Below are positions 1-9,224 of a stretch of 64,000 nucleotides of DNA, piece by piece (within the stretch, counting starts at the first letter, position 1; each line of letters starts with the position of its first letter). A program made the translations under genes and the position numbers. The notes below the pieces were generated by a model. It was not told the DNA's origin. It did no database searches and was given only the letters and a program-made list of their open reading frames with translations. The stretch comes from Variovorax brevis (GTDB lineage: Bacteria > Pseudomonadota > Gammaproteobacteria > Burkholderiales > Burkholderiaceae_C): assembly GCF_030317105.1 (NCBI RefSeq), contig NZ_JASZYG010000004.1, positions 186,001 through 250,000 on the forward strand, written 5' to 3'.

Positions 1-1
1 T

Positions 2-853
2 CACAACCTTCACGACAAGCGACTGGCCGATGCATGGGCCACCTTGCAGGCCCACGCCGACAAGGGATTGCCGCTGGATCACGATCCTTCTCGCCTGGCC
101 TTCGCCGACCCCGAGTTCTTGTTGCGCCGCGAGACGCGCGGCCTGCGCATGCAGCTCGAGTTGATGAAACCCGACCTGGAGATGCGCCTGCACGGCATCG
201 AGAACACGGTGGTGGTCTTTGGCAGCGCGCGCTTTCGCAGTTCTGAGGAAGCCGGCGCGCTGCTGGCCCAGGCCGAAGCAGCCGGCGATACGGTGGCCGC
301 CGAACGCTGGCGCCGCCTCGCGCGGGGAACGCACTACTACGAACAGGCGCGCGCCTTCGGCAAGCTGGTGGCCGCCTACAGCAACGACAAGGAACCGGAA
401 GACAAGCTCTTCGTCTGCACCGGTGGCGGCCCCGGCATCATGCAGGCGGCCAACCGTGGCGCCTACGAGGCGGGCGGGCTCAGCGTGGGTCTCGCCATCG
501 CGCTGCCGATGGAAGAAGCGGCCAATCCCTACGTCACGCCGGCGCTGAGCTTCAAGTTCCACTACTTCGCCATTCGCAAGATGCACTTCATGATGCGGGC
601 GAAGGCGCTGGTGGCGTTTCCGGGCGGCTTCGGGACGCTGGACGAACTGTTCGAAGTGGTCACGCTCGTGCAGACGCGCAAGGCCAAGCAGGTGCCAATC
701 GTGCTGTTCGGCTCCGACTACTGGCGCCGGCTCATCGACTTCGAATTCCTGGCCGAAGAAGGCGTGATTTCGCCAGAGGACATCAAGCTCTTCGAATACG
801 TCGACACGCCCCAGGACGCATGGGACGCCATCACGCGCTTCTACAAGCTGTGA
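2..853 (+). CDS. LOG-family nucleotide-binding protein, 5' partial
   Basis: The frame is open from the window edge, so the true start lies upstream and about 283 residues are visible. The C-terminal two thirds carry the LOG (TIGR00730, lysine-decarboxylase-like) Rossmann fold: a VVVFGSAR strand, the CTGGGPGIMQAANRGA loop, and the diagnostic PGGFGTLDELFE signature that holds the ribose/phosphate-binding residues. Characterised family members are cytokinin riboside 5'-monophosphate phosphoribohydrolases or nucleoside-monophosphate hydrolases acting in the cytoplasm; the substrate here is unknown. The visible N-terminal 75 or so residues precede the fold, as in the longer bacterial LOG proteins. 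Its 3' end overlaps the convergent MFS gene by 13 bp. The family call is secure, the exact activity is not. Confidence 0.85.
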   Translation, partial: HNLHDKRLADAWATLQAHADKGLPLDHDPSRLAFADPEFLLRRETRGLRMQLELMKPDLEMRLHGIENTVVVFGSARFRSSEEAGALLAQAEAAGDTVAAERWRRLARGTHYYEQARAFGKLVAAYSNDKEPEDKLFVCTGGGPGIMQAANRGAYEAGGLSVGLAIALPMEEAANPYVTPALSFKFHYFAIRKMHFMMRAKALVAFPGGFGTLDELFEVVTLVQTRKAKQVPIVLFGSDYWRRLIDFEFLAEEGVISPEDIKLFEYVDTPQDAWDAITRFYKL

Positions 854-2025
854 TCGGCGTGGGGCGGCGCGCGTAGCCCCCACACGGCGCGCGTGCCGGC
901 CGCGACCACGCCGCCCACCAGCCAGAACACGCCGGCAATGCCGATGAACGCGCCCGCCGCGCCGAAGAACATCGGCATGGCGACGCTCGATGCATTGAGC
1001 GTCATCACCCGCAGCGCCAGCGCTTCGCCGTGCCGGGCATGCGGCGTGATCTGGTGCAGCATGCTCATCACCATCGGCTGCACCGCCCCGAGCGCGATGC
1101 CCAGCACCACCGAGCACACACCCATCGTCAACGCCGTCGGCATGAAGGGGTAGGCCGCGAAGACGAGCGCCGTCAGCACGTTGGCGATGGCGATGACCTT
1201 GCGTTCGCTCAGGTGCGACGCAATCAGCGGCAGCACGACGCGGATGCCGGCGGCGGCGATGGCGAACGCACCGAGGATCGAGCCAATGACCGACGCGCTG
1301 AGGCCGCGCTCATGGCCCAGGATCGGCAAGACGAAGGTGTGCACGTCCCATGACGCCGATTGCAGCCAGTTCACGAACAGAAGGCGCCGGAACATGGGAT
1401 CGCTCACCAGATCCCACGCGCGCGGCTTGGGCGCACCAGGCGCGGGCGGCGAGATCGGCGTTTCGTGCGCGCCCCGGGCCAGCAGCCAGCACACCAGCGG
1501 CAGCAGGGCCATCAATGCGAATGCCACGCGAAATCCGACGATGTCGCCGGCCTGACGCCCTGCGTGGTCGATCAGGATGCCAGCGAAAAAGGGGCCGATG
1601 AAATTCGCGGCGGCCGGTGCAATGGCCAGCCAGCTGAACACCTTCTTGAGCTGCGTCGGATTCCGGGCCGCGCGTCCGACGTGGCGCTGCAAGGCGATCA
1701 CCGCCGTGCCGGTGGCACCGCCAGTCAACAGGGCTGCAAGGCACATCACCCCGAACACCGGAAAGACGGCGGCAAGCGCTGCACCGGACGACGCGGCGAC
1801 CACCGCCATTGCCAATGGGCGCTTCAGGCCATGCCGGTCCGCGTAGCGCCCCGCCGGCAGCGCCAGAAAGACCTGCGTGAGCGCAAACAGCGCCAGCATC
1901 ACGCCAACGGCCGCTGCGCTGTAGCCTTGTTGCAGGGCCAGCAGGGGAACCGCCAGCCGGGTGCCCGTCATCGCCGCGTGCAGGCACACCTGCGCGATGA
2001 TGAGGCGCAGCAGTTCGGCGGTCAC
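841..2025 (-). CDS. MFS transporter
   Basis: A 394-residue polytopic inner-membrane protein with about twelve hydrophobic segments and a loop 2-3 motif of major facilitator type (AGRYADRHGLKRPL). I chose the GTG start at 2025-2023 because it overlaps the rmuC stop as GTGA, implying translational coupling, and gives a normal MFS length beginning just before the first membrane segment (VTAELLRLIIAQVCLHAAMT). An open frame continues further upstream but there it is antisense-like reading inside rmuC. The substrate cannot be inferred; the overall look is of a drug- or metabolite-efflux MFS protein. It lies downstream of rmuC in the same transcription direction and converges on the LOG gene. Confidence 0.82.
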   Translation of the reverse strand: MTAELLRLIIAQVCLHAAMTGTRLAVPLLALQQGYSAAAVGVMLALFALTQVFLALPAGRYADRHGLKRPLAMAVVAASSGAALAAVFPVFGVMCLAALLTGGATGTAVIALQRHVGRAARNPTQLKKVFSWLAIAPAAANFIGPFFAGILIDHAGRQAGDIVGFRVAFALMALLPLVCWLLARGAHETPISPPAPGAPKPRAWDLVSDPMFRRLLFVNWLQSASWDVHTFVLPILGHERGLSASVIGSILGAFAIAAAGIRVVLPLIASHLSERKVIAIANVLTALVFAAYPFMPTALTMGVCSVVLGIALGAVQPMVMSMLHQITPHARHGEALALRVMTLNASSVAMPMFFGAAGAFIGIAGVFWLVGGVVAAGTRAVWGLRAPPHADHSL

Positions 2026-3380
2026 GGGTTGAAAAGGTCGTCGTCGCCCGGCAAGCCGCTGTCCAGCAATGGCAGCAGACCCTGCGTTTGCACGTCGGGC
2101 AGCGCCTCGACCTTGCGCAACGCCAGACGCATCTGCCGCGCCCGCGTGTCGGCCTTGTCGATGGTGTCGGACGCCTTGGCGACCTGCTCCTTCACGCGGC
2201 CCACCCATTCGCCATAGCGCTCGAACTCCGTCTTGACCGCCCCCAGCACCTTCCAGACCTCGGAGGCCTGGTGCTCCAGCGCCAATGTGCGAAACCCCAT
2301 CTGCAGGCTGTTGAGCATGGCCAGCAAGGTGGTCGGCCCGGCCAGTGTCACGCGGTGCTGGCTTTGCACGGCTTGCATGAGACCGGGTCGGCGCAGCACT
2401 TCGGCGTAGAGACTTTCCACCGGCAGGAACAGGATGGCGAAATCGGTCGTGTGTGGCGCGGCAAGGTAGTTGTCGGCGATGGATTTGGCTTCGACGCGGA
2501 TGCGTGCCTCCAGCGCCTTGGCGGCCAGTTCCGCCGCGCCCGCATCGGCGCGCTCGTGGGCGTCGAGCAGGCGCTCGTAGTCGTCGCGGGGAAACTTGGC
2601 GTCGATGGGCAGCCACACCGGCGCGCCGTCGTCGCCGCGTCCGGGAAAGCGCACCGCGAAATCCACGCGTTGGCCACTGCGGGGTTTGGTTTCCACCTGC
2701 CGTGCGTACTGCTCGTTCGTCAGGACCTGTTCGAGCAGCGCTTCGAGTTGCACTTCGCCGAAAACACCGCGCGTCTTCACGTTGGTCAACACGCGCTGCA
2801 GGCTGCCGACGCCAATGGCCAGCGTCTGCATTTCGCCCAAGCCCTTGTGCACCTGCTCGAGCCGGTCCGCCACCTGCTTGAAGCTTTCGCCCAAGCGGGT
2901 TTCCAGCGTGCTCTGGAGCTTTTCGTCGACCGTCTGGCGCATCTCGTCGAGCTTGGCCGTGTTGCTTTGCTGCAGTTGCGCGAGTTGGGTTTCCATCGTC
3001 GCGCGCACTTCGGAAAGCCGACGCGCGTTCGATTCGGAAAGGCTTTGAAGCTGCATGGCCAACGTATCGGCGAGCGACTTTTGCATGAGCGCCAGTTGCT
3101 GGGTAAAACCCTCGATTTGTGCGCTCTGCGTGCGCGTGGCTTCCGCGCCCTGCTGCAGCATCGTGCGCTGAAATGTGGAGAAAGCCTGCGCCGTTTCCTG
3201 CCTTGCGCCGCGAGAGCTTTCGCTGATCTCGTGGCGCAGTTCGCGTTCGGTCCGTTCGTTGGCGGCGCCCAGCGTGGCGAGCAGCGCGCTCTGGTCCGGC
3301 GCGGGCGGCCTGCGCAGCAGCAGCCAGATGAGGAGCAAGAGGTTCAGGGCCGCGAGGCCCACAAGGATCCAGGTTTCCAA
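2022..3380 (-). CDS. rmuC: DNA recombination protein RmuC
   Basis: This 452-residue protein has the RmuC layout: an N-terminal membrane anchor (METWILVGLAALNLLLLIWL), about 170 residues of glutamine/glutamate-rich coiled coil, and a C-terminal nuclease-like RmuC domain with typical blocks such as FGEVQLEALLEQVL, RVDFAVRFPG, LPIDAKFPRDDYERLLDA and FAILFLPVESLYAEVL. RmuC limits recombination between inverted repeats and is predicted to act as a PD-(D/E)XK-like nuclease. The length is normal. It is the first gene of a pair with the downstream MFS transporter (GTGA overlap). The 15-bp gap to the upstream dehydrogenase gene suggests that all of 2022-6969 could be one minus-strand transcription unit. 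Confidence 0.95.
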   Translation of the reverse strand: METWILVGLAALNLLLLIWLLLRRPPAPDQSALLATLGAANERTERELRHEISESSRGARQETAQAFSTFQRTMLQQGAEATRTQSAQIEGFTQQLALMQKSLADTLAMQLQSLSESNARRLSEVRATMETQLAQLQQSNTAKLDEMRQTVDEKLQSTLETRLGESFKQVADRLEQVHKGLGEMQTLAIGVGSLQRVLTNVKTRGVFGEVQLEALLEQVLTNEQYARQVETKPRSGQRVDFAVRFPGRGDDGAPVWLPIDAKFPRDDYERLLDAHERADAGAAELAAKALEARIRVEAKSIADNYLAAPHTTDFAILFLPVESLYAEVLRRPGLMQAVQSQHRVTLAGPTTLLAMLNSLQMGFRTLALEHQASEVWKVLGAVKTEFERYGEWVGRVKEQVAKASDTIDKADTRARQMRLALRKVEALPDVQTQGLLPLLDSGLPGDDDLFNP

Positions 3381-3395
3381 TGCGTCGCTGCCCGT

Positions 3396-4382
3396 TTATC
3401 GCTTTGCCAGGACGGCAGGGTTGACCGGGGTCAGCGCCTGCTGCCGCGTCAGGAACCCGATGAGGTTGTCGGCCGCCAGGTCCGCCATCGCGAGTCGCGT
3501 GGGCACGGTCGCGCTGGCAATGTGCGGCGTCAGCACGACATTGGGCACGGTCAGCAGATCGGGGTGCACCTTGGGCTCGCCCTCGAACACGTCCAGCCCC
3601 GCGGCGGCAATTCGCTTCTCGCGCAGTGCGACGGCCAGCGCCGCGTCATCCACGATGCCGCCGCGCGCGATGTTGACCAGCGTGGCGCTGGGCTTCATGA
3701 GCGCCAGTTCCGCCGCGCCGATGGTGTGGTGCGAGGCCGCGCTGTAGGGCACGACGAGCACGACGTGGTCAGCCGTGCGAAGCAATTCGTCCTTGCTCAC
3801 GTAGCTCGCCTTGCATTCGGCTTCGAGCGTCGCGTCGAGCCGCGATCGGTTGTGATAGATCACCTTCATGCCGAAGCCATGCGCCCCGCGCCGCGCAATG
3901 CCCTGCCCGATGCGGCCCATGCCAATGATGCCCAGCGTACTGCCGTGGATGTCGGAGCCGGCGAACATGTCGTAGCTCCACTTCGTCCATTCGCCGCGGC
4001 GCAGGAAGTGTTCGCTTTCCGCGATGCGCCGCGCCGTGGCCATCAACAGGGCAAAGCCGAAGTCGGCCGTGGTTTCGGTCAGCACGTCCGGCGCGTTGGT
4101 GCCCAGCACGCCGTGGGCCGTCATGGCGTCGACGTCGAAGTTGTTGTAGCCCACGGCCATGTTGGCGCAGATCTTCAGGTCGGGGCAGGCGTCGAGCAAT
4201 TCGCCATCGATGCGCTCGGTGCCGGTGGTGAAGGCGCCCACCTTGCCTTGCAGCCTGGCGATGAGTTCCGCCTTGCTCCATGTGTCGTCGGAGGGGTTGG
4301 ATTCAACGTCGAAATGCTCCGACAGGCGCGCAATGGTTTCCGGAAAAACGGCGCGCGCGACGAGTACCTTGGGTTTGGTCAT
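3396..4382 (-). CDS. D-2-hydroxyacid dehydrogenase (glyoxylate/hydroxypyruvate reductase-like)
   Basis: A 328-residue NAD(P)-dependent D-isomer-specific 2-hydroxyacid dehydrogenase. The N-terminal catalytic half ends in ICANMAVGYNNFDVDA, followed by the dinucleotide-binding GIIGMGRIGQGIARR (GxGxxG). The catalytic triad is visible as Arg in NIARGGIVDDAAL, Glu in DVFEGEP and His in LTPHIASAT. It most resembles the GhrB/hydroxypyruvate reductase branch, which reduces glyoxylate or hydroxypyruvate in the cytoplasm. The conserved VGYNN with a GVLGTNAPDVLTETTADF loop fits that branch rather than SerA or lactate dehydrogenase. It sits 12 bp after the antiporter gene and is probably co-transcribed with it. 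Substrate preference is inferred only. Confidence 0.88.
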   Translation of the reverse strand: MTKPKVLVARAVFPETIARLSEHFDVESNPSDDTWSKAELIARLQGKVGAFTTGTERIDGELLDACPDLKICANMAVGYNNFDVDAMTAHGVLGTNAPDVLTETTADFGFALLMATARRIAESEHFLRRGEWTKWSYDMFAGSDIHGSTLGIIGMGRIGQGIARRGAHGFGMKVIYHNRSRLDATLEAECKASYVSKDELLRTADHVVLVVPYSAASHHTIGAAELALMKPSATLVNIARGGIVDDAALAVALREKRIAAAGLDVFEGEPKVHPDLLTVPNVVLTPHIASATVPTRLAMADLAADNLIGFLTRQQALTPVNPAVLAKR

Positions 4383-4394
4383 GGTGCTTGCTTG

Positions 4395-5732
4395 CTATCG
4401 AAAGAACAGGAAGGTCTGGATGATGAAGAGCGGCACCAGAATGGCGCCCGACCACATCATGTAGCCGAAGAAGCTCGGCATGCTGATTTTGCGACTCTCC
4501 GCAATGGCCTTGACCATGAGGTTGGGCGCATTGCCGATGTAGGTGTTGGCGCCCATGAACACCGCGCCCGCCGAAATGGCGGCCAGCGTGTCGGCGTACC
4601 TTGTCATGAGCGCCTGCGCATCGCCGCCGGCCGTGTTGAAGAACACGAGGTAGGTCGGCGCGTTGTCCAAAAAGGAACTGAGGACACCCGTTGCCCAGAA
4701 ATACATGGCCGGATCGGGCGCGCCATCGGGCCGCGTGACGGCGCGCACGACGACGCCAAAGGGCCCGTCCACGCCGGCCTTGAGCATCGCGATGACGGGC
4801 ACGATCGTCAGGAAGATGCCCGCGAACAGCTTGGCCACTTCCGCCATTGGCGCCCAGTTGAAATGGTTGGCCGCGTGCACCCGCTCCGGCGTGATCCACA
4901 GCGAGACGAAGATCACCACCACCAACCCGACGTCGCGCACCAGCCCCGGCAAACCCACGGGCACGCCCCACACGTCGAACACCACGGGCGATTTCCAGAT
5001 GCCGCTGAGCAGCACCAGGCCCACCACCACCGCGAGCAGGACGAAATTCACGGCGCCATCGAAGCCCAGTCGCCCCGTGTCCGGCGTCGGATCGACAGGA
5101 AGCACCTCATCCTTGCTGAAGTAGTGGCGATCCATCAACCAGAAGATCGCCAGCAGCGCGCCCACGATGAAAAGCGTCTCGGGCAGGATGTTCTTCGCCG
5201 TCCAGAAAAACTCGACGCCTTTGAGGAAGCCAAGGAACAGCGGCGGATCCCCCAGCGGCGTGAGCGATCCGCCCACGTTCGACACGATGAAGATGAAGAA
5301 CACCACCACGTGCACGCGATGCTTGCGGTTGTCGTTGGCACGGATCAGGGGGCGGATCAGCAGCATCGACGCGCCGGTCGTGCCCATCAAGGACGCCAGC
5401 ACGGCACCGATGGCCAGCAAGCCCGTGTTGAGCCCCGCGCTGCCGTGCAGGTTGCCGCGAACGAAGATCCCCCCTGCCACCGCGAACAGCGCCGCGAGCA
5501 AGATGATGAAAGGGATGTATTCGGCCACGAGCGCGTGGCCCACTTCATGCGTCGCCTCCCCCGCCCCGAGAAGCAGCGCAAACGGGAGGACGAAAGCCAG
5601 CGCCCACGCCGCCGTGACCTTGCCGTAGTGGTGGTGCCAAAAGCCCGGCGCCAGGAGCGGCCCGAGCGCAATCGACAGGAGCAGGCCAGCAAAGGGCACG
5701 CCCCAGAGGGGAGAAAGCGAAGCGCCGTCCAT
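4395..5732 (-). CDS. NhaD-like sodium:proton antiporter (ion transporter superfamily)
   Basis: A 445-residue inner-membrane protein with about 12 membrane spans. The conserved loop SNVGGSLTPLGDPPLFLGFL and the second re-entrant region FLDNAPTYLVFFNTAGG followed by GANTYIGNAPNLMVKAI are characteristic of the NhaD/ArsB/CitT ion-transporter superfamily, specifically the NhaD-like Na+/H+ antiporters. The two asparagine/glycine-rich half-helices are the probable ion-binding sites. It would exchange cytoplasmic Na+ for protons. It lies 10 bp downstream of pncB and 12 bp upstream of the dehydrogenase on the same strand. Arsenite or dicarboxylate transport is a less likely alternative within the same superfamily. 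Confidence 0.82.
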   Translation of the reverse strand: MDGASLSPLWGVPFAGLLLSIALGPLLAPGFWHHHYGKVTAAWALAFVLPFALLLGAGEATHEVGHALVAEYIPFIILLAALFAVAGGIFVRGNLHGSAGLNTGLLAIGAVLASLMGTTGASMLLIRPLIRANDNRKHRVHVVVFFIFIVSNVGGSLTPLGDPPLFLGFLKGVEFFWTAKNILPETLFIVGALLAIFWLMDRHYFSKDEVLPVDPTPDTGRLGFDGAVNFVLLAVVVGLVLLSGIWKSPVVFDVWGVPVGLPGLVRDVGLVVVIFVSLWITPERVHAANHFNWAPMAEVAKLFAGIFLTIVPVIAMLKAGVDGPFGVVVRAVTRPDGAPDPAMYFWATGVLSSFLDNAPTYLVFFNTAGGDAQALMTRYADTLAAISAGAVFMGANTYIGNAPNLMVKAIAESRKISMPSFFGYMMWSGAILVPLFIIQTFLFFR

Positions 5733-5742
5733 CTACCGCTGC

Positions 5743-6969
5743 TCAGGCCGGCTGGGCAATTTCGAAAACCTGGCGCAGGTAGGCGAGATATCGCTCGTCG
5801 TCGCACATGTTCTTGGAAGGCGTGTCCGACAGCTTGGCCACCGGCTGGTCGTTGCAGCGGACCATCTTGATGACGATCTGCAGCGGCTCGTAGCCCAGGT
5901 CGTTCGTGAGGTTGGTGCCAATGCCGAAAGCCAATTGGCAGCGGCCGCGGAACTGCTGGTAGAGCTCGATGGTGCGCGGCACCGTGAGCGCGTCGCTGAA
6001 AATCAGCGTCTTGGTGCGCGGATCGACGCGGTTGGCCACGTAGTGCGCAATCATGCGCTCGCCCCACTGGAAAGGGTCGCCGCTGTCGTGGCGTGCGCCA
6101 TCGAACAGCTTGCAGAAAAACAGGTCGAAGTCGCGCAGGAAGGCCGACATGCCGTACACGTCGGACAAGGCGATGCCCAGGTCGCCGCGGTATTCCTTGG
6201 CCCACATCTCGAAGCCGAAGACCTGGCTGTCGCGCAAGCGCGGGCCGAGCGCCTGGCAGGCCTGCAGGTATTCGTGCGCCATCGTGCCCAACGGAATCAC
6301 GCCCTGCTTCATCGCGAACAGCACGTTGCTGGTGCCCGCGAACTGGGGCGGGCGTGCGCCGAATTGCTTGGTCGTCGGCGCGTGCGTGGGCGGCGACACG
6401 GCGCCGAGCGAGCCGATGAGCGTGCGCAGCACTTCCTCGTGCCATGACTTGGAAAAGCGCCGACGCGTTCCGTAATCGGCGATCTTCAGGTCCATCAGGC
6501 CATCGGCCTTGAGTTGCCCGATCTTCTGCTCGAGCCGCTGACGGCCTTGCGTCAGGTCGGGGTTGGGCTGCGTGTTGCGGAAGTACACCTCGTTGACGAT
6601 GGCCAGCACCGGGATCTCGAAGAGGATCGTGTAGAGCCACGGCCCTTCGATGCGGATTTCCAGCTCGCCATTGGGCCGGGGAATGATGTTGATGTACTTC
6701 TCGTTGAGCTGGAAAAGCCCCAGGAAATCGACGAAGTCGCTCTTGATGAAGCGCATCGAGCGCAGGTACGCAAGCTCGGGATCCTTGAAGGTCAGCGAGC
6801 AAAGGCTGCGGACCTCGTCGCGGATCTGCCCTGCGAACTGCGCCAGGTCGACCCCTGAGTTCCGGCACTTGAAGCGGTATTCGACCCGCGCCCCTGGAAA
6901 GTGGTGCAGCACCACCTGCATCATCGTGAACTTGTAGAGGTCGGTGTCCAGCAGGCTTTGAATGATCAT
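5743..6969 (-). CDS. pncB: Nicotinate phosphoribosyltransferase
   Basis: A 408-residue cytoplasmic enzyme of NAD salvage that converts nicotinate and PRPP (with ATP hydrolysis) into nicotinate mononucleotide. The N-terminus [20 protein letters not shown] is typical, as are the FGTRRRFS-like block (read here as [16 protein letters not shown]), the [26 protein letters not shown] stretch with the autophosphorylated histidine (GTMAHE), and the PRPP-site [11 protein letters not shown]. The length is normal for the family. It is the first gene of the minus-strand block, and its start is separated by 170 bp from the divergent CsbD gene. I saw no convincing NAD-responsive operator in that gap. Confidence 0.95.
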   Translation of the reverse strand: MIIQSLLDTDLYKFTMMQVVLHHFPGARVEYRFKCRNSGVDLAQFAGQIRDEVRSLCSLTFKDPELAYLRSMRFIKSDFVDFLGLFQLNEKYINIIPRPNGELEIRIEGPWLYTILFEIPVLAIVNEVYFRNTQPNPDLTQGRQRLEQKIGQLKADGLMDLKIADYGTRRRFSKSWHEEVLRTLIGSLGAVSPPTHAPTTKQFGARPPQFAGTSNVLFAMKQGVIPLGTMAHEYLQACQALGPRLRDSQVFGFEMWAKEYRGDLGIALSDVYGMSAFLRDFDLFFCKLFDGARHDSGDPFQWGERMIAHYVANRVDPRTKTLIFSDALTVPRTIELYQQFRGRCQLAFGIGTNLTNDLGYEPLQIVIKMVRCNDQPVAKLSDTPSKNMCDDERYLAYLRQVFEIAQPA

Positions 6970-7139
6970 TTTGGCGCGCAGTCTCTCTTGGGCGTGCGTT
7001 CGATTATCACGGTGGGCGTCAGCACTTGCCTACGGTCCCTTCCCTGTGAGTCCTACCGGTGCAGCACGTGGGTCAAACCTACAGTGTCTTCACGCCGGCA
7101 GTTCGCTGTCGCCGATCAACTCACTGGAAGGAGATCCTG

Positions 7140-7361
7140 ATGAACAAGGACACCGTCGAAGGCAACTGGAAGCAACTAAAGGGCAAGGTCAAGGAGCAGT
7201 GGGGCAAGCTGACCGACGATGACTTCGACGTCATCGCCGGCAAACGCGACCAACTGTTGGGCCGCATTCAGGAACGCCACGGCATCAGCCGCGACGAAGC
7301 CGAAAAGCAGGTCAAGGATTGGGAAGGCCGCAATCCTGACGCTTTCTTCGAACGCAGCTGA
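7140..7361 (+). CDS. CsbD-family stress protein
   Basis: A 73-residue soluble protein of the CsbD/YjbJ (UPF0337) family, recognised from MNKDTVEGNWKQLKGKVKEQ, WGKLTDDDFDVIAGKRDQL and the C-terminal amphipathic helix. Such proteins are abundant general-stress proteins of unknown molecular role. The ATG at 7140 is chosen because an AAGGAG ribosome-binding site lies a few bases upstream and the family begins here; the longer open frame upstream is not conserved-looking. It is followed 42 bp later by another small protein gene and then a terminator at 7829, so the two are probably one transcript. Confidence 0.92.
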   Translation: MNKDTVEGNWKQLKGKVKEQWGKLTDDDFDVIAGKRDQLLGRIQERHGISRDEAEKQVKDWEGRNPDAFFERS

Positions 7362-7403
7362 TCGTTCCACCATCCCATTTCATTTTCTCGAGAGGACCAA
7401 ATC

Positions 7404-7802
7404 ATGAAAAAACATCTCCTTATGCTCGCCGTCGCCACCTGTTTCGTTGCCGGCCAAGCCAGTGCCATGACCAAGGACGAATACGACGTCGCCAAGACCA
7501 AGATCGAAGCCGACTACAAGGTCGACAAGGCGGGTTGCGATGCGATGAAGGACAACGCCAAGGACGTCTGCAAGAAGGAAGCCGAAGCCAAGGAAAAGGT
7601 CGCCAAGGCTGAGCTGGAACAGCAATACAAGCCGACCGCCGCACACGCCCGCAAGGCCGCAGAAACCAAGGTCGAACAGACCTATGAGGTCGCCAAGGAA
7701 AAGTGCGACGATCAGAAGGGTGATGCCAAGAGCGCTTGCGTGAAGCAGGCCAAGGCTGACGAAGCCAAGGGCAAGGCCGATGTGAAGGCCATGAAGATGT
7801 AA
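7404..7802 (+). CDS. Exported Lys/Ala/Glu-rich protein of unknown function
   Basis: 132 residues. A Sec signal peptide is clear (MKKHLLMLAVATCFVAGQASA, with cleavage after ASA). The mature part is a highly charged, alanine- and lysine-rich helix-former with repeated EAKxK-type segments and four cysteines in spaced pairs (AGCDAMKDNAKDVCKKE and KCDDQKGDAKSACVKQ), suggesting two disulfide-linked helical hairpins in the periplasm. The two blocks resemble each other and may be an internal duplication. A GAGAGGA ribosome-binding site precedes the ATG. It resembles small cell-envelope/TolA-like proteins often annotated in comamonads, but I do not recognise a function. It sits behind the CsbD gene and before a strong terminator. 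Confidence 0.85.
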   Translation: MKKHLLMLAVATCFVAGQASAMTKDEYDVAKTKIEADYKVDKAGCDAMKDNAKDVCKKEAEAKEKVAKAELEQQYKPTAAHARKAAETKVEQTYEVAKEKCDDQKGDAKSACVKQAKADEAKGKADVKAMKM

Positions 7803-7828
7803 TTGACCTTCAAGGTCGATTCAAAGGG

Positions 7829-7853
7829 AACGGCGCCGGGAGGCGCCGTTTTT
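7829..7853 (+). terminator. Rho-independent terminator after the csbD unit
   Basis: A perfect 9-bp stem AACGGCGCC/GGCGCCGTT with a GGGA loop runs straight into a T-run. It lies 27 bp after the stop of the exported protein and just before the end of the convergent thioesterase gene. Confidence 0.9.
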
Positions 7854-7863
7854 CATGGGGCGC

Positions 7864-8310
7864 TCAATCCACCCGCAAGCGATCGACCACGTGCTTCAGC
7901 GCAGCCGGCAATGCGGCGACGGGCCGCTGCGTCGCGCGATCCACGTAGACGTGCATGAAGTGGCCTTGCGCGGCGGCCGTTTCTTCGCCCTGCGCGAACA
8001 GGCCGATCTCATAGCGAACACTGGACCGCCCGGCTTGGGAAACCCGGATTCCCGCCTCGACCGTCTGGGGATAGGCCAGCGGGGTGAAGTAGGTGCATTG
8101 GGTTTCGACCACGAATCCGATGGTCTTGCCTTTGTGGATATCCAGCGCGCCCCTTTCAATCAACAGCGAATTGACCGCCGTGTCGAACCAGCTGTAGTAG
8201 ACGACGTTGTTGACGTGGCCATAGATGTCGTTGTCGGCCCACCGTGTGGGGATGGTCCGGAATTCGCGGTAGCTGCTGCGGTGGTTGGGCGTGGGGCGGG
8301 CGGCACTCAT
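7864..8310 (-). CDS. Acyl-CoA thioesterase (hotdog fold, 4HBT type)
   Basis: A 148-residue hotdog-fold thioesterase. The catalytic and active-site segment [20 protein letters not shown] is the 4-hydroxybenzoyl-CoA thioesterase/YbgC signature with the nucleophilic Asp. It would hydrolyse an acyl-CoA thioester in the cytoplasm; the acyl group is unknown. I set the start at the ATG at 8310 ([10 protein letters not shown]), because the 20 residues further upstream in the open frame are Arg/Ala-rich with no family similarity. It converges on the csbD unit and is divergent from the phasin gene, leaving a 240-bp shared upstream region. Confidence 0.85.
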   Translation of the reverse strand: MSAARPTPNHRSSYREFRTIPTRWADNDIYGHVNNVVYYSWFDTAVNSLLIERGALDIHKGKTIGFVVETQCTYFTPLAYPQTVEAGIRVSQAGRSSVRYEIGLFAQGEETAAAQGHFMHVYVDRATQRPVAALPAALKHVVDRLRVD

Positions 8311-8550
8311 GGCGGGCGATTCTGCCAGCGGGGTTCGGGCCCTCGATGTCCCGGACGCGGCAAGCGGCACAGGCAGCCGGAAAAATCCAAATAACGGCCG
8401 GTTTTAGAAAGCGCTCCCTAAATTGCTGCGTTGCACAAAAAAAGTATTGCTCTCGAGCGTCGCATGTTTGATACTTCATCCCATGCTGCACCGCAACAAG
8501 ACAAGTCGGCGCAGTGCCCTCAACCTGTTTCTACCTACTGGAGCAACCAC

Positions 8551-9108
8551 ATGGCCCTGACCGCTGACCAAATCATCTCTGCACAAAAAGCCAACATCGA
8601 AACGCTGTTCGGTCTGACGACCAAGGCTTTCGAAGGCGTCGAGAAGATCGTCGAACTGAACGTGACCGCTTCCAAGGCCGCCCTGACCGAAGCCGCCAGC
8701 ACCGCCCAAGCCGTCCTGAGCGTCAAGGACGTGCAGGAACTGCTCGCGCTGCAAGCTGGCCTGTATCAGCCCCTGGCTGAAAAGACCGCTGCTTACAGCC
8801 GTCACCTGTATGAAATCGCCCAAGCCACCGGCGCTGAATTCGGCAAGGCTTTCGAAGCCAAGGCTGCTGAAACGCAGCAAGCCATCGTCGGCCTGATCGA
8901 CAGCGCTTCGAAGAACGCGCCTGCTGGTTCGGAAACCGCCGTTGCCGTGCTCAAAAGCGCCGTGGCTGCTGCCAACAACGCTTTCGAATCGGTCCAGAAG
9001 GCTGTCAAGCAAGCTTCGGACGTCGCTGAAGCCAACTTCAACGCTGTGTCGACCACCGCTGTGAACGCTGCCAAGAGCACCGCTCAAACGGCTTCGCGCA
9101 AGCGTTAA
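8551..9108 (+). CDS. Phasin (PHA granule-associated protein)
   Basis: 185 residues, alanine-rich and almost entirely helical. It begins [20 protein letters not shown] and contains the phasin-family block [19 protein letters not shown] and LAALQAG-like repeats ([16 protein letters not shown]). Phasins coat polyhydroxyalkanoate granules and control their size. The ATG at 8551 is preceded by GGAG at 8540-8543; reading could start further upstream but that part is not phasin-like. Codon use is strongly biased to a few codons (GCT/GCC, AAG, GAA), as expected for a very highly expressed gene. Upstream, TTGCTG (8423-8428) and TATTGC (8445-8450), spaced 16 bp, are a possible promoter. A strong terminator follows. 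Confidence 0.92.
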   Translation: MALTADQIISAQKANIETLFGLTTKAFEGVEKIVELNVTASKAALTEAASTAQAVLSVKDVQELLALQAGLYQPLAEKTAAYSRHLYEIAQATGAEFGKAFEAKAAETQQAIVGLIDSASKNAPAGSETAVAVLKSAVAAANNAFESVQKAVKQASDVAEANFNAVSTTAVNAAKSTAQTASRKR

Positions 9109-9177
9109 TCCCATACTGCCGGCTCGACCGGCGACATAAAGACAAGTTGTCTCCTTGGGTCCCTCCGGATCCAATTC

Positions 9178-9207
9178 AGGCCTCACCCTCAGGTGAGGCC
9201 TTTTTTT
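9178..9207 (+). terminator. Strong Rho-independent terminator after the phasin gene
   Basis: A perfect 10-bp stem AGGCCTCACC/GGTGAGGCCT with a CTCA loop is followed directly by a run of T. It is placed 70 bp after the phasin stop and isolates this gene from the downstream SDR gene. Confidence 0.95.
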
Positions 9208-9224
9208 ATGTCCGGCCCGCCCTT

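Noticed and set aside
2088..5870. A very long open frame on the plus strand opposite rmuC, the dehydrogenase and the antiporter
   Set aside because: It is antisense to three well-recognised genes, has a His/Arg/Gln-rich composition with no domain pattern, and arises from the codon bias of G+C-rich genes.
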